Position numbers and translations under genes: made by a program. A DNA stretch of 64,000 nucleotides from Marinitoga piezophila KA3 (GTDB lineage Bacteria > Thermotogota > Thermotogae > Petrotogales > Petrotogaceae): positions 186,001 to 250,000 of the forward strand of contig NC_016751.1 of assembly GCF_000255135.1 (NCBI RefSeq). Direction: 5' to 3'. Below, piece by piece: positions 35,848 to 45,165 of the stretch. Below the pieces are notes generated by a model. That model saw nothing but the letters and a program-made list of their open reading frames with translations. It was not told the origin of the DNA and searched no databases. Numbering within the stretch: the stretch's first letter is position 1; each line of letters begins with the position of its first letter.

Positions 35848-35853
35848 GAGAAT

Positions 35854-37203
35854 ATGAAATTTTATAATAGAAAAAAGGAATTGGATTTTTTTGAAAAAAT
35901 TAAGAATTCTAAAGATAAAAAATTTATTGTTTTATATGGAAGAAGAAGAATTGGAAAGACTACATTAATTAAAAAAGCTTTTAAAAATGAATATAATTCA
36001 TTCTATTATTTTATTGAAGTAAAAAAGGAAGAAACACTGTTAAAAGAGTTAAGTTTAGCTTTTTCAAAAAGTATATATATGCGATGGTATGATTTATTTA
36101 CAGAGCTGTTTGAAAAATATGATTATGTTATTTTTGATGAATTTCAAAATTTCTATAAAATCAATCCGGAAATTTTATATGCTTTTCAACATGCCTGGGA
36201 TGATACTGAAAATAATATTAAATTAATTGTTTTAGGTTCATATGTTGGAATGATTAAAAAAATATTTATGGAAGAAAAGATGCCATTATTTGGGCGAAGT
36301 GATTATTTTTTGAAAATAAAAGATTTTTCATTAAAAGATTCTCTTATTATGCTTAAAGATTTTGGATACGATATTATTGAATCTCTGGAAATTTATGGGA
36401 TGGTAGGAGGAATTCCAAAATATTTATGGCTTTTTAAAGAAAAAAAAGATATAAAAAGTTTAATTTATGATATTTTTATTGATGATTTTTCTCCTTTACG
36501 AGAAGAAGCTAAGAATATTTTAATAAGTGAATTCGGTTCTGAACATAAGTCATATTTTTCAATTCTTGAAGCACTTGCTGGTGGAATGAAAACAACATCT
36601 GAAATAAAGGATATTTCTAAAATCCCACAAACAAGTCTGCCAAAATATTTAAATGAATTGAGCGATATATACGAAATCATTTCAAGAGAAAAATCGTTGT
36701 TTTCAAAGAAAAATAAAGATATTCGTTATTCTATAAAGGATAAGTTTTATAATTTCTTTTTTTATCATATTTATAGAAATTACTCTTTAATTGAATTTTT
36801 TCCTGAAAAGGCAATTGAAAAGATTTATAATGAATTTAATACATATATGGGTTTTCAATTTGAAGAGATATGTAAAACTTTTATCCAGGAAAATCCTCAA
36901 TTATTTGACTTTATACCTGAAAATATTGGAAAAGTATGGGGACGGGTTCCTTATAAGAAAAATGAGTCGTATGATATTGACATTGTAGCTTATGATGAGA
37001 ATAATATACTTTTCGGCGAATGTAAATGGAATAACAAAAAAGTTGATTTATCAATTTATGATAAATTAAAATTGAGGAGCGAATTTGTAAATTACGGAAA
37101 TAAAAATAAGAAATTTGTGATTTTTTCTAAAAGCGGATTTGCAGAAGATTTACTTAGTTTAAAAGATAAAAATTTATTTTTGCTTACCCCTGAAAATTTT
37201 TAA
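35854..37203 (+). CDS. Archaeal-type ATPase (DUF234-like)
   Basis: A 449-residue STAND/AAA-type ATPase. It opens NRKKELDFFEKI, then YGRRRIGKTTLIKKAF (Walker A), YVIFDEFQNF (Walker B), a helical/winged region (GGMKTTSEIKDISKIPQTSL), and a DUF234-like C-terminal nuclease-fold region (YDIDIVAYDENNILFGECKWNN, with the D...E.K residues of PD-(D/E)XK enzymes). These proteins are abundant in thermophiles and of uncertain role, possibly defence or mobile-element related. A consensus promoter with overlapping operators suggests strict control. Confidence 0.85.
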   Translation: MKFYNRKKELDFFEKIKNSKDKKFIVLYGRRRIGKTTLIKKAFKNEYNSFYYFIEVKKEETLLKELSLAFSKSIYMRWYDLFTELFEKYDYVIFDEFQNFYKINPEILYAFQHAWDDTENNIKLIVLGSYVGMIKKIFMEEKMPLFGRSDYFLKIKDFSLKDSLIMLKDFGYDIIESLEIYGMVGGIPKYLWLFKEKKDIKSLIYDIFIDDFSPLREEAKNILISEFGSEHKSYFSILEALAGGMKTTSEIKDISKIPQTSLPKYLNELSDIYEIISREKSLFSKKNKDIRYSIKDKFYNFFFYHIYRNYSLIEFFPEKAIEKIYNEFNTYMGFQFEEICKTFIQENPQLFDFIPENIGKVWGRVPYKKNESYDIDIVAYDENNILFGECKWNNKKVDLSIYDKLKLRSEFVNYGNKNKKFVIFSKSGFAEDLLSLKDKNLFLLTPENF

Positions 37204-37208
37204 AAAAC

Positions 37209-37242
37209 AAACTCTTCTGGATTGTAATTTCCAGAAGAGTTT
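37209..37242. terminator. Bidirectional terminator, ATPase / Wadjet JetB
   Basis: Twelve-base stem AAACTCTTCTGG (37209-37220 with 37231-37242) and a ten-base loop, with T-rich tails on both strands, between convergent stops. Confidence 0.85.
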
Positions 37243-37249
37243 TAATTTA

Positions 37250-37945
37250 TCAGTCTCTTTCCTCAAAATATTTTTTTAATGTAAGATATGTATCGTTTTT
37301 TGAAAGTTCAAATATAATTGCATGCGTTTTTTCAGTCATTTTTATGGCATTTATGCTTTCGCCTATATATTCAATAATTTTTTCTTCACTTAATATATTT
37401 ATTGTTTTTTTCAACATACCGATTTTATTATGAATACTGCTTCTTTCTTTTGTTAAATCACTTCTCGAAATTTCTTTCATTTCATCCCATATTTTTATAA
37501 GCCCTTCAAAATTCCAATTGTATTTTTGATTGATATTTTCTTTTGAAAGGTCTGTTTTTATTTTGTTTATATACTCTTCTGCTATTTCATATACTTTATC
37601 AACCTTCACGCTAATTTCCTGTAAGTCATTAAAGATATGCAATATACAAAATGTATAGAACATAAATAACATATATGAATTTTTTTCTAATCCGTATCGC
37701 TTATATATATCATCTTTAGTGTAGGCGTAAATACTTCTTACACTTCGTGGAATAATACATATATAATTTTCCGATGGAGATTCATATAATGAAAGGTTGG
37801 CTTTTTCAGCAAATATTTCAACAATTTTTTTTACTTCTTCATCATTGAAATATATATGAATTAATTCTCTATTTTCCTCTTCTGAAATCTCTGTTTTTTC
37901 TATTAATTTTGTTATTATCTGTATTGCATTCTCTATGGATTCCAT
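37250..37945 (-). CDS. Wadjet-like JetB subunit (MukE-like)
   Basis: A 231-residue protein, last gene of the Jet operon. Its length, winged-helix-like helical content (EENRELIHIYFNDEEVKKIV, then YTKDDIYKRYGL) and position next to the kleisin-like gene fit the small MukE/JetB subunit. Identity rests mainly on operon context. I start at ATG 37945, 5 bases after AAGGTGAG; a longer frame beginning at 37996 overlaps the preceding gene. Confidence 0.7.
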   Translation of the reverse strand: MESIENAIQIITKLIEKTEISEEENRELIHIYFNDEEVKKIVEIFAEKANLSLYESPSENYICIIPRSVRSIYAYTKDDIYKRYGLEKNSYMLFMFYTFCILHIFNDLQEISVKVDKVYEIAEEYINKIKTDLSKENINQKYNWNFEGLIKIWDEMKEISRSDLTKERSSIHNKIGMLKKTINILSEEKIIEYIGESINAIKMTEKTHAIIFELSKNDTYLTLKKYFEERD

Positions 37946-37949
37946 TTTC

Positions 37950-39320
37950 TCACCTTGATTTTTTAAATATGTATTCTGTAAATGTAAAATCTTCAATTGT
38001 TATTTCCTCTTCAAGGGGTATAATATGTATTTTTTTAAATTCAAATATTTCGTTGAAATCTTTTAAAGCTTTTTTAAATAACGGCTCTCTGGTAATATTT
38101 ATTGTCTTTAGCTGGTGCATATATAAGACTGTATCCAGGATAATTTTATTTGGTTTTTCTATAATCTGACTTAAATATATTTTATTTTCGACCTCTTTTA
38201 AAGCTTTTAATAATTTTTTTAGAAAAGAAATTTGCATTTCTTCTATCATTTTTTGTTCGTCTATATTTTCTACTTCATTTTCATCTAAAATTATACTGCT
38301 CTTTTGATTATGTTCATATGAATTATTAAAGAATACATTAAAGGCTATGCTTTTTTTTGGTTTTAATGATGAAAATATGTATATTGAAAAAGGATTTAAT
38401 TCTTTGTATAAAAATAATTTATCAAGGTATTTCTTTTCAATATTTATTTCATTTATTATATGTTCCCAGAAGTTCTTTTCACCAGCTCTCATGATTTCCG
38501 TTGTTATCTGTTGATACTTTGTAAGCAATCTGGAATGCATTTCCCTTGATTCTAATAATATTTTCTTTATATAATTCAGATTTTTTGCTTTTTCTTCTGA
38601 TAAAGTATCAAGATTGTATTCATCAATTAAAAAGAATATCCTGTCAAATATTTGTTTTTCATTTTGTAATTGATTTAGAGTAAAATCATACGTTTCCTCT
38701 ATTTTTTTAAATTCCACTCTCCATGGAGCTCTGCGGATTTCATATATTAATTTTTCAATATTTTCCAGCTCTGATGAAACCACTAATTTCAATTTTTCAG
38801 CTGAGTTTCTTGCATTTATAAATGTTCCTTTTCTAAATTGTTCTTGAAGAAATAATAATTCCATGGTTATCTGTAGCTCTTTATAAACTTCCAGTGTTTT
38901 AAGCATAAAATCCTTGCCTGACTTTGTTAAAGAAACCACCGTTTTTATTCCGCTAATATCCCTTTTGGGAAGTATATCAAGAAAGTTATATTTTATTTTT
39001 TTCTCTATTCCCTCTACATAATCATAATATTGAAAGGACAAACCTTTAAAACCATTTTCAAAGATTAGTCTTTCAAATATTTCCTTTAATAGATCCTCAG
39101 ATATTTTATTATCTATATTTTTCATATTTTCTATTATAGATTTAACTTCAACCTCTTTTTCACCTTCAAGTGTTTTATTAAATATATATATTAGCATGAG
39201 TATTCCAATTGAAAAGGAACGTGAAGGAGAAATTTTTTTAAAGGATGTGAGATTTCTATATAATGCTGCAAATTCTCCAATTGTAAAAACTCTTTCATGA
39301 AATGTTTTAAACACTTTCAC
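37950..39320 (-). CDS. Wadjet-like JetA subunit (MukF/kleisin-like)
   Basis: A 456-residue helical protein placed between JetD and JetB. It begins with a winged-helix-like segment and has a long coiled-coil centre (about 140-270) and a C-terminal domain, the layout of the kleisin-like JetA/MksB protein that links the SMC-like ATPase heads. Sequence motifs are weak, so the call depends on the operon. The start is GTG at 39320, or 39314 with better spacing from GGTGA. Confidence 0.72.
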   Translation of the reverse strand: MKVFKTFHERVFTIGEFAALYRNLTSFKKISPSRSFSIGILMLIYIFNKTLEGEKEVEVKSIIENMKNIDNKISEDLLKEIFERLIFENGFKGLSFQYYDYVEGIEKKIKYNFLDILPKRDISGIKTVVSLTKSGKDFMLKTLEVYKELQITMELLFLQEQFRKGTFINARNSAEKLKLVVSSELENIEKLIYEIRRAPWRVEFKKIEETYDFTLNQLQNEKQIFDRIFFLIDEYNLDTLSEEKAKNLNYIKKILLESREMHSRLLTKYQQITTEIMRAGEKNFWEHIINEINIEKKYLDKLFLYKELNPFSIYIFSSLKPKKSIAFNVFFNNSYEHNQKSSIILDENEVENIDEQKMIEEMQISFLKKLLKALKEVENKIYLSQIIEKPNKIILDTVLYMHQLKTINITREPLFKKALKDFNEIFEFKKIHIIPLEEEITIEDFTFTEYIFKKSR

Positions 39321-40248
39321 TCACCAGCTTTTTTAATAACTGATAATTAATTGCTTCCTGAGGAATATTCTTCCCTTCTCTTATTATATTTAATAACTCT
39401 TTTATAAGGTTATTTTCACTTTTTATACTGAACTTTCTTTCCTTGCTTTTTTTAGATTTTTGATTAAGCATAGCTTTATATCCCTTTTCCCAGGGGATAA
39501 TATGATGTTTATTATATCTTTCTATTAATTTGTTTAGAATAAATATACCATCATAATCTATATCTCCCCAATAATAAAAAATGGTATTAACAGGCACATA
39601 TTCATATATAAATTCAAAACTGCGTAAAATCTTTTTTCCTTCGCCAAATATAACTGCATCAAAAGGATTTATTCCTTCTTGGTGTAAAAGATAAAAATTA
39701 TAAAATGGTGTTTGATTTTCTGATATTAAAACCTTTTTTATATTGTTATTAAATGCAAATATATAAAATGGTTCTCTTGAATCAAAGGTATATAAATCTT
39801 CTTTTATGTTTATTTTTATGTTTCTTAATACATTTAGTACTTCTCTATCCCTTTCAAATGCCTTTTCATTATCAAATATTTCATAGGCCCTTTCACGCAT
39901 AGCAACATACTTTTTATCACCGTTTTTCAAGTAATTATCTATCTTCAAAATAATTTCTCTATCTTTTTGATACTCATTTATATGGTTTAAATAATAATCT
40001 ATATTTATTTTAGGATGTAATAAAAAGAGTTCGTCTTTTTTATTATTTATATTTATACGATATTTGGCCGGTAATGAGGGATATCTTCCATTTTCTTTTT
40101 TATTTTTTACAGGTATTAGAATTCCTTTATTCATTAAATTTGTTATTTTTTTATATATTTCTTCATATTCATTATTTGAAATTTTTTCCAGTTCTTCATA
40201 GGTGATATATTTCTTTTTATATGATTCAAGATATTTTTTTAAATTCAT
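39307..40248 (-). CDS. Wadjet-like JetD nuclease subunit (toprim/DUF2220-like)
   Basis: A 313-residue protein. The C-terminal half carries a toprim-type fold: VLISENQTPF (acidic Glu near 177) and FYYWGDIDYDGIFILNKL (DxD near 228), matching the JetD relative of topoisomerase VI subunit A. In Wadjet systems JetD is the DNA-cutting subunit acting on small circular DNA. The N-terminal 120 residues are a helical arm. I start at ATG 40248, just downstream of GGTGAAAAT; its start region follows the JetC stop closely. Confidence 0.8.
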   Translation of the reverse strand: MNLKKYLESYKKKYITYEELEKISNNEYEEIYKKITNLMNKGILIPVKNKKENGRYPSLPAKYRININNKKDELFLLHPKINIDYYLNHINEYQKDREIILKIDNYLKNGDKKYVAMRERAYEIFDNEKAFERDREVLNVLRNIKINIKEDLYTFDSREPFYIFAFNNNIKKVLISENQTPFYNFYLLHQEGINPFDAVIFGEGKKILRSFEFIYEYVPVNTIFYYWGDIDYDGIFILNKLIERYNKHHIIPWEKGYKAMLNQKSKKSKERKFSIKSENNLIKELLNIIREGKNIPQEAINYQLLKKLVSESV

Positions 40249-40252
40249 ATTT

Positions 40253-43200
40253 TCACCATTCCACATAATACCCTTTTTCAAATGTTTCTTTATGTTCTTT
40301 TCTGGCTATTTTTAATATGTTATTAGAAACAACCTTATTTTTTACAAGGACAAGGCTATAATTATAATTAAAATATCTGGATATATTCATGTCATTATGT
40401 GCCGTAAAGGTGATGAATTGTGCATTATTCTTTTTCATGAGTATCATTAATGGTGAAAGTATATGTTCTGAACTTGCCTTTCCAAATGGATTATCTGATA
40501 TAACAACCATATTTCCGCCAATATTATTTTTTAATACTTTTACAATTGATATGTATATTGAAAAAAATGCAAAGAACTTTTCTCCACCAGACCAGGCTGA
40601 TACATTTTCAAGAAAATACCATCGTGGATTTTCAAATGTTTTATCCGGTTTTAATATTTTAATCTTTATCGGTCCATTATTAACCACTTTTAAGAGATTA
40701 AAAATTGAAAAACTAATATTTATATACTTCGTTATCTCCTCTTCGCTTTTAAACTTTTCGTTGTTTTTATCTGTGATATGCTTTATTATTTCATCTATAT
40801 ACTCTGAAATTTTTGAATATGCTTCTTCTTCGTTATATTTATTAAATATTATTTTTATTGTTTCAATTTTTCTATCTTCAACATATATTTCTGAATATTT
40901 TGAGAGTTTTTTTAATGCTGACATGTATATTGAAACTTCACTCAGAATATTTTTTATCATCTCATTTTTAAATCGCATGGCTTTTTCTTTATAACTTTTT
41001 AATGTGTTAATTTTCTTTTCTATTAAATCTTTTACTGTTATATAGAGATTTTTAGCGGTTTCATAGTTAAATTGAAAATCATTTCTTTCATACAAAAATC
41101 CCATATTTACTATTAAATCAAATCCTTCTTCTGAAATTAATAATTTTATTTTCTGCCAACCATCTGATATCTCTTCCCTTTTCTTCTTTTCGGTATTTTC
41201 CAGATCTTTTAATTCCTGAAAAACTGCTATAAAATTATTATGCAAATGTTCTTTTTGAAATACTGATAAATTTGTTATTATCTGTTTTCCAGGGAATTCA
41301 TATGGTTGAAGTAATTTTTCTTCATCATTTATATTCATTTCCAGACGCTCTATATTTTTTTCAAGCGCGTTTATTTGATTTTCAATTACTGATAAATTTT
41401 CTTTTTTGTCGGATAATTCTTTTTCAAATTTTTCTTTTAAAATAATATATTTTTCTTCAGGAATTTCTTCTACTTCAAAATTGGTTATATCCTTTTTCAA
41501 CAATTTTATTTCGGCTTCAATTTTTCCAATTTCTCTATTGAATTCACCTATTTCATTTCTATAACGCCTAATATTACTTCGATAATAACTTTCATCTTTT
41601 AATTCTGCATTTTTAAGATTTTCAAGTGTTTCCAATTCATATTTATAGCGTTTTATTTTCTGTAATTTATTATTGAGCTTTTTCTGTAATTTTTCTTTCC
41701 TTTTATATAATTCTTTTGTATCAATTTGCTGTATAAGATATTCATAGCGTGAAGACAATTCATAAATATCTTCGTTTTCATATTTCCATATTCCCTTTTC
41801 ATATATATTTAAATATGATTTATATTCAGACTTTTTTAAAAATGTTTCATCTTTTTCTGCACTGATGTATCTCTTTTCTTCTTTAAGTTTTTCCAGCTCT
41901 TTGTTTAATTCCAATAATTTGAGATCTATAGATTCTTTTTCTCTATATAATTTTTTATTGAATTCATTTATCTGGAATATATCTATTCCAAATCGGTCAT
42001 TTAATGTGTTTCGAATATCTCTAATTTTCATCTGTTTTTCCAGTAACTGATTTAACTTATTTGATATCTCTTTTATTTCCGTTTCTAATCTGGATTTTTC
42101 ATTGATAAGTTCTGCTTTTTCAGAATTTAATTTTGAAATCTTTAATAGGATATTATCTTTATCTTTTTCTAAAACCTTTATTCTTTCTTGAAATTCATTA
42201 TCTTTTTCAATATCATTTTTTCCATATAGATTTTCAAATTTAATTACAATATCCTGATATTCTTTTATACGATTGTATTCTTCGGATATACTTTCCAGCT
42301 TTTTTTCTAATTTTTCTTTATCTGTTTTATATCTCTCATATAATTCTTCAATAGAAATTTCACCAGAAACAAATTTATGATAATCATTCATAATTATCTG
42401 AATTCCAGAATTATAAATACTATCATTTATTTCATAATTTGCAAGATTTTCCCTATTTTGTATAAAAATTATGTCATTTGAAAATCTATATTTTCTAAGT
42501 TTTTCAGATAATTTTTTTATATCCTTTTTTTCCACTATAATAGAATTTAACAATATTGGATTTTTGTGTTCTATTCCATCTCTTAATAATTTATATCCTG
42601 TTGTATAATCATAAAAATTTTTCTCCTGAAGATAATTATCAAGTTTTTCTATAGATTCCGGTATTGGAATATAATTATCTCTTTTAATTCTATCCATTAA
42701 AATATCTATAGCTGTTATTTTTTTTGAAATTGATTCTTTTTCAATAAGCAACTTTTTTGAATTTTCTAAAATCTCTATATATAACACTTTAAAAGTTTTT
42801 ACTCCATACAGTTTTTTTAGAGCATCAATATCATTATATAACTCCTTAAACTTTTCATATTCATCTTTTAATTCTTTTATTTTTTCGACTAAGTTTTCTT
42901 TTTTACTTGTATTACCTATTAAATCATTATCAATGGTTTTTATATTGATGTTTATTTCACTAATCTTTTCCTGAATAACATTTACTTTATTCTTTATCTC
43001 TTCTATTTGAATATCAAGTGTTTTTATCTTTTTAATTTCAATTATTTTATTTATCTCGGATAGCTTTCTTTCAAGGTATTTTATATCATTAACAAGTGTT
43101 TTGATTCTATTATTTTTTTCAGATATGATTTTTATAACTTTATCTCGTCTAACTTCAAGTTTATATATATTTGATTCCAGATCCCTTAATTTTTTATTTA

Positions 43201-44443
43201 ATTCTTTTATCTGCATATCATAATAATCATATAATTTTGAAGATACCTTTTTTATTTCTCTTTTTAAATCTTTATTTGAACTCTTATTTTTTATTTCTTC
43301 ATCAATAACATTTATCTCATTTTCTAATTCACAATATTCGAGATACTCATCCAACGCTTTTTTTAAGGATATTTTTTCTTCCTCTTCTTCAATTAACCTT
43401 TCATATTCGTATTTTGAATCTTCAATTTTTTTAAGTTTTTTCTCATTATTTTTTAATTGATATAATAAATAACCGTTTTTTATATTTTCAATTTTATGAT
43501 AAATAAAATTTATTTCATTTTGAAGATTTTCAAAAATAGCCGTGTTTTTCACATACTCTTCTTTATATTCTTCTTTTTGAATTTTTAATAATCTATTTAT
43601 TTCAAATAATGTATATATCTTTTTATTAATTTCAATCTGCGTTTGATATAATTTTTCCAGTTTTTCTACCTGCACTTTAAATAGATTTTCTACCCTTTTA
43701 CTATCTTCAATCTGTTTTTCCCATATTGGTAGATTTTTAATATTGTCAATTTGTTTTTTGAAAGCTTCAGCAATTTCATTATTTGATTTCTTTCTTTTCA
43801 AAGAATACGTAATATTCGGTATAATAAATTGAGAAAGTAGTTTTTCTGTACTTTTCCTTGCTCCAGAGGATATAAACTCCGATACCCCACCTTCGATACG
43901 ATTGGTACGTGCCATCATTTCCCATTCACTTTTAAATATTCTATATGTTTCAAGATATTTTCTATATTCACTTTTTAAGGTTTCACCGAATATTCTTATG
44001 TTATATACTTTCTTATTTCTTTCAAGGTATTCACGAAATTCATTATATTCTACAACTTCACCATTTTCTTTTACATATTCTATATCCTTTAATGTATAAT
44101 CATATGGAATTTCTATAGTGTAATTATAATAATTTATCCTTTCCGCCTTTTTAGCAACAAACCCTGTAATTAGTTTCTTATTGTTATCGAGTATATGACA
44201 TAATGTTATATGTGCTGTTCCCTCAATATCCTTTAGCATTGTCTCAAAGGTTCTACCCTCTGCAGAGATTTGTCCAGGAATAATTGTTTGGAATAACAAT
44301 GAAATAATAAAGGTTTTACCAGAACCATTAGCTATTATAATATTGGTATTTTTTCCAGACATTTCAATATATAGATCATTTATTTTCTTTGTTTTATTAT
44401 CATAATCAACATTAATTATTCTAAAACTATCTATTTTAGGCAT
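40253..44443 (-). CDS. Wadjet-like JetC SMC/MukB-type ATPase
   Basis: A 1396-residue SMC-like protein. The N-terminal head has IIIANGSGKTFIISLL (Walker A, 38-44). Two long coiled-coil arms (about 260-550 and 690-1010) flank a hinge-like segment around 560-690. The C-terminal head has WSGGEKFFAFFSIY (signature, about 1284) and VVISDNPFGKASSEHI (Walker B-like, about 1316), where Asn follows the Asp instead of the usual Glu. The PFGKAS motif is seen in JetC-type proteins. It drives DNA-loop extrusion in the defence complex. GGGAGAAG precedes the ATG. Confidence 0.85.
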   Translation of the reverse strand: MPKIDSFRIINVDYDNKTKKINDLYIEMSGKNTNIIIANGSGKTFIISLLFQTIIPGQISAEGRTFETMLKDIEGTAHITLCHILDNNKKLITGFVAKKAERINYYNYTIEIPYDYTLKDIEYVKENGEVVEYNEFREYLERNKKVYNIRIFGETLKSEYRKYLETYRIFKSEWEMMARTNRIEGGVSEFISSGARKSTEKLLSQFIIPNITYSLKRKKSNNEIAEAFKKQIDNIKNLPIWEKQIEDSKRVENLFKVQVEKLEKLYQTQIEINKKIYTLFEINRLLKIQKEEYKEEYVKNTAIFENLQNEINFIYHKIENIKNGYLLYQLKNNEKKLKKIEDSKYEYERLIEEEEEKISLKKALDEYLEYCELENEINVIDEEIKNKSSNKDLKREIKKVSSKLYDYYDMQIKELNKKLRDLESNIYKLEVRRDKVIKIISEKNNRIKTLVNDIKYLERKLSEINKIIEIKKIKTLDIQIEEIKNKVNVIQEKISEININIKTIDNDLIGNTSKKENLVEKIKELKDEYEKFKELYNDIDALKKLYGVKTFKVLYIEILENSKKLLIEKESISKKITAIDILMDRIKRDNYIPIPESIEKLDNYLQEKNFYDYTTGYKLLRDGIEHKNPILLNSIIVEKKDIKKLSEKLRKYRFSNDIIFIQNRENLANYEINDSIYNSGIQIIMNDYHKFVSGEISIEELYERYKTDKEKLEKKLESISEEYNRIKEYQDIVIKFENLYGKNDIEKDNEFQERIKVLEKDKDNILLKISKLNSEKAELINEKSRLETEIKEISNKLNQLLEKQMKIRDIRNTLNDRFGIDIFQINEFNKKLYREKESIDLKLLELNKELEKLKEEKRYISAEKDETFLKKSEYKSYLNIYEKGIWKYENEDIYELSSRYEYLIQQIDTKELYKRKEKLQKKLNNKLQKIKRYKYELETLENLKNAELKDESYYRSNIRRYRNEIGEFNREIGKIEAEIKLLKKDITNFEVEEIPEEKYIILKEKFEKELSDKKENLSVIENQINALEKNIERLEMNINDEEKLLQPYEFPGKQIITNLSVFQKEHLHNNFIAVFQELKDLENTEKKKREEISDGWQKIKLLISEEGFDLIVNMGFLYERNDFQFNYETAKNLYITVKDLIEKKINTLKSYKEKAMRFKNEMIKNILSEVSIYMSALKKLSKYSEIYVEDRKIETIKIIFNKYNEEEAYSKISEYIDEIIKHITDKNNEKFKSEEEITKYINISFSIFNLLKVVNNGPIKIKILKPDKTFENPRWYFLENVSAWSGGEKFFAFFSIYISIVKVLKNNIGGNMVVISDNPFGKASSEHILSPLMILMKKNNAQFITFTAHNDMNISRYFNYNYSLVLVKNKVVSNNILKIARKEHKETFEKGYYVEW

Positions 44444-44462
44444 ATTAATCTTCTCCCAGATT

Positions 44463-44491
44463 TATATATTAAATTAGTTTTCAATTATCAA
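44463..44491 (-). promoter_or_regulatory. Promoter of the Wadjet operon
   Basis: On the minus strand TTGATA (44491-44486) and TATATA (44468-44463) are 17 bases apart in the 52-base gap before JetC. The -35 box lies just after the response regulator stop codon. Confidence 0.55.
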
Positions 44492-44495
44492 TACA

Positions 44496-45146
44496 TTATA
44501 TTTCAATATCGACATCGCCACCATGTCGCTTTATTTTTAACATTATATCATTTAACGATTTTTTTAATGCAAATATGTTATGTTCATTATCAAAGTACGT
44601 AAATACAATCTTTAGAGGTTTTATTATTAGAAGCCCATCAACTACCTTATTTATCTTTTCAAGAACTCTCCCGCTTATTGGTTTTTTTATATATATCTTT
44701 AAAACTCCATCTATATTGTAAACTTCAACTATATCTTCTTCATCCTGTTTTTTGTACAAATTCCTTATTTTAGAAACTTTATTTGGTGAAATAAAGATTT
44801 TATTAAGTGCTTTTCTTAATTTTTCTTCGGTGATTGGTTTTATGATAAAATAATCAGCACCGAAATTTAAAGCATCAAAAATTTCTTTTTTATTATTTGT
44901 AACACTAATAATTATTACTTTTGAATCCGGGAAATTTTTTTTAAGTTTTTTTAATGCATCTAATCCATTGCTCTTTTTCAAAACCAGATCCAGGGTTATT
45001 ATATCCGGTTGTAACTTTTGATACAAATTAACTAAATTATTACTATCTTCTAATTCGCCAATTACTGTATGGCCAAGACTTTCAATAATTTTCTTTAAGT
45101 CTTTTCTTACAACTATATTATCTTCAACAATTAATATTTTGGCCAT
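44496..45146 (-). CDS. Response regulator with extra C-terminal domain
   Basis: A 216-residue protein. The receiver domain is ILIVEDNIVVR, D53 in IITLDLVLK, T in IISVTNNK and K in IIKPITEE. Residues about 130-216 (EVYNIDGVLKIYIKKPISG, then KIVFTYFDNEHNIF) form a compact alpha/beta domain somewhat like a STAS fold but not assigned. It is the last gene of the Sia-like operon, 19 bases after the histidine kinase, its probable phosphodonor. Confidence 0.8.
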   Translation of the reverse strand: MAKILIVEDNIVVRKDLKKIIESLGHTVIGELEDSNNLVNLYQKLQPDIITLDLVLKKSNGLDALKKLKKNFPDSKVIIISVTNNKKEIFDALNFGADYFIIKPITEEKLRKALNKIFISPNKVSKIRNLYKKQDEEDIVEVYNIDGVLKIYIKKPISGRVLEKINKVVDGLLIIKPLKIVFTYFDNEHNIFALKKSLNDIMLKIKRHGGDVDIEI

Positions 45147-45165
45147 ATATATTCAATCACCTCTA

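Larger units (their letters stand above)
35546..35853. other. Divergent intergenic region, alkD-type gene / ATPase
   Basis: About 300 AT-rich bases. The right half (35763-35847) carries a consensus promoter and the tandem TAGTATAAT operators of the ATPase gene. The left half shows nothing distinct apart from the expected leader of the AlkD-type gene. Confidence 0.5.

Noticed and set aside
40253-44443. SbcC/RecN or chromosomal SMC identity for the 1396-residue ATPase
   Set aside because: The NGSGKT opening, PFGKAS motif and the adjacent toprim nuclease fit JetC; no SbcD-like nuclease or ScpA/ScpB genes are beside it.
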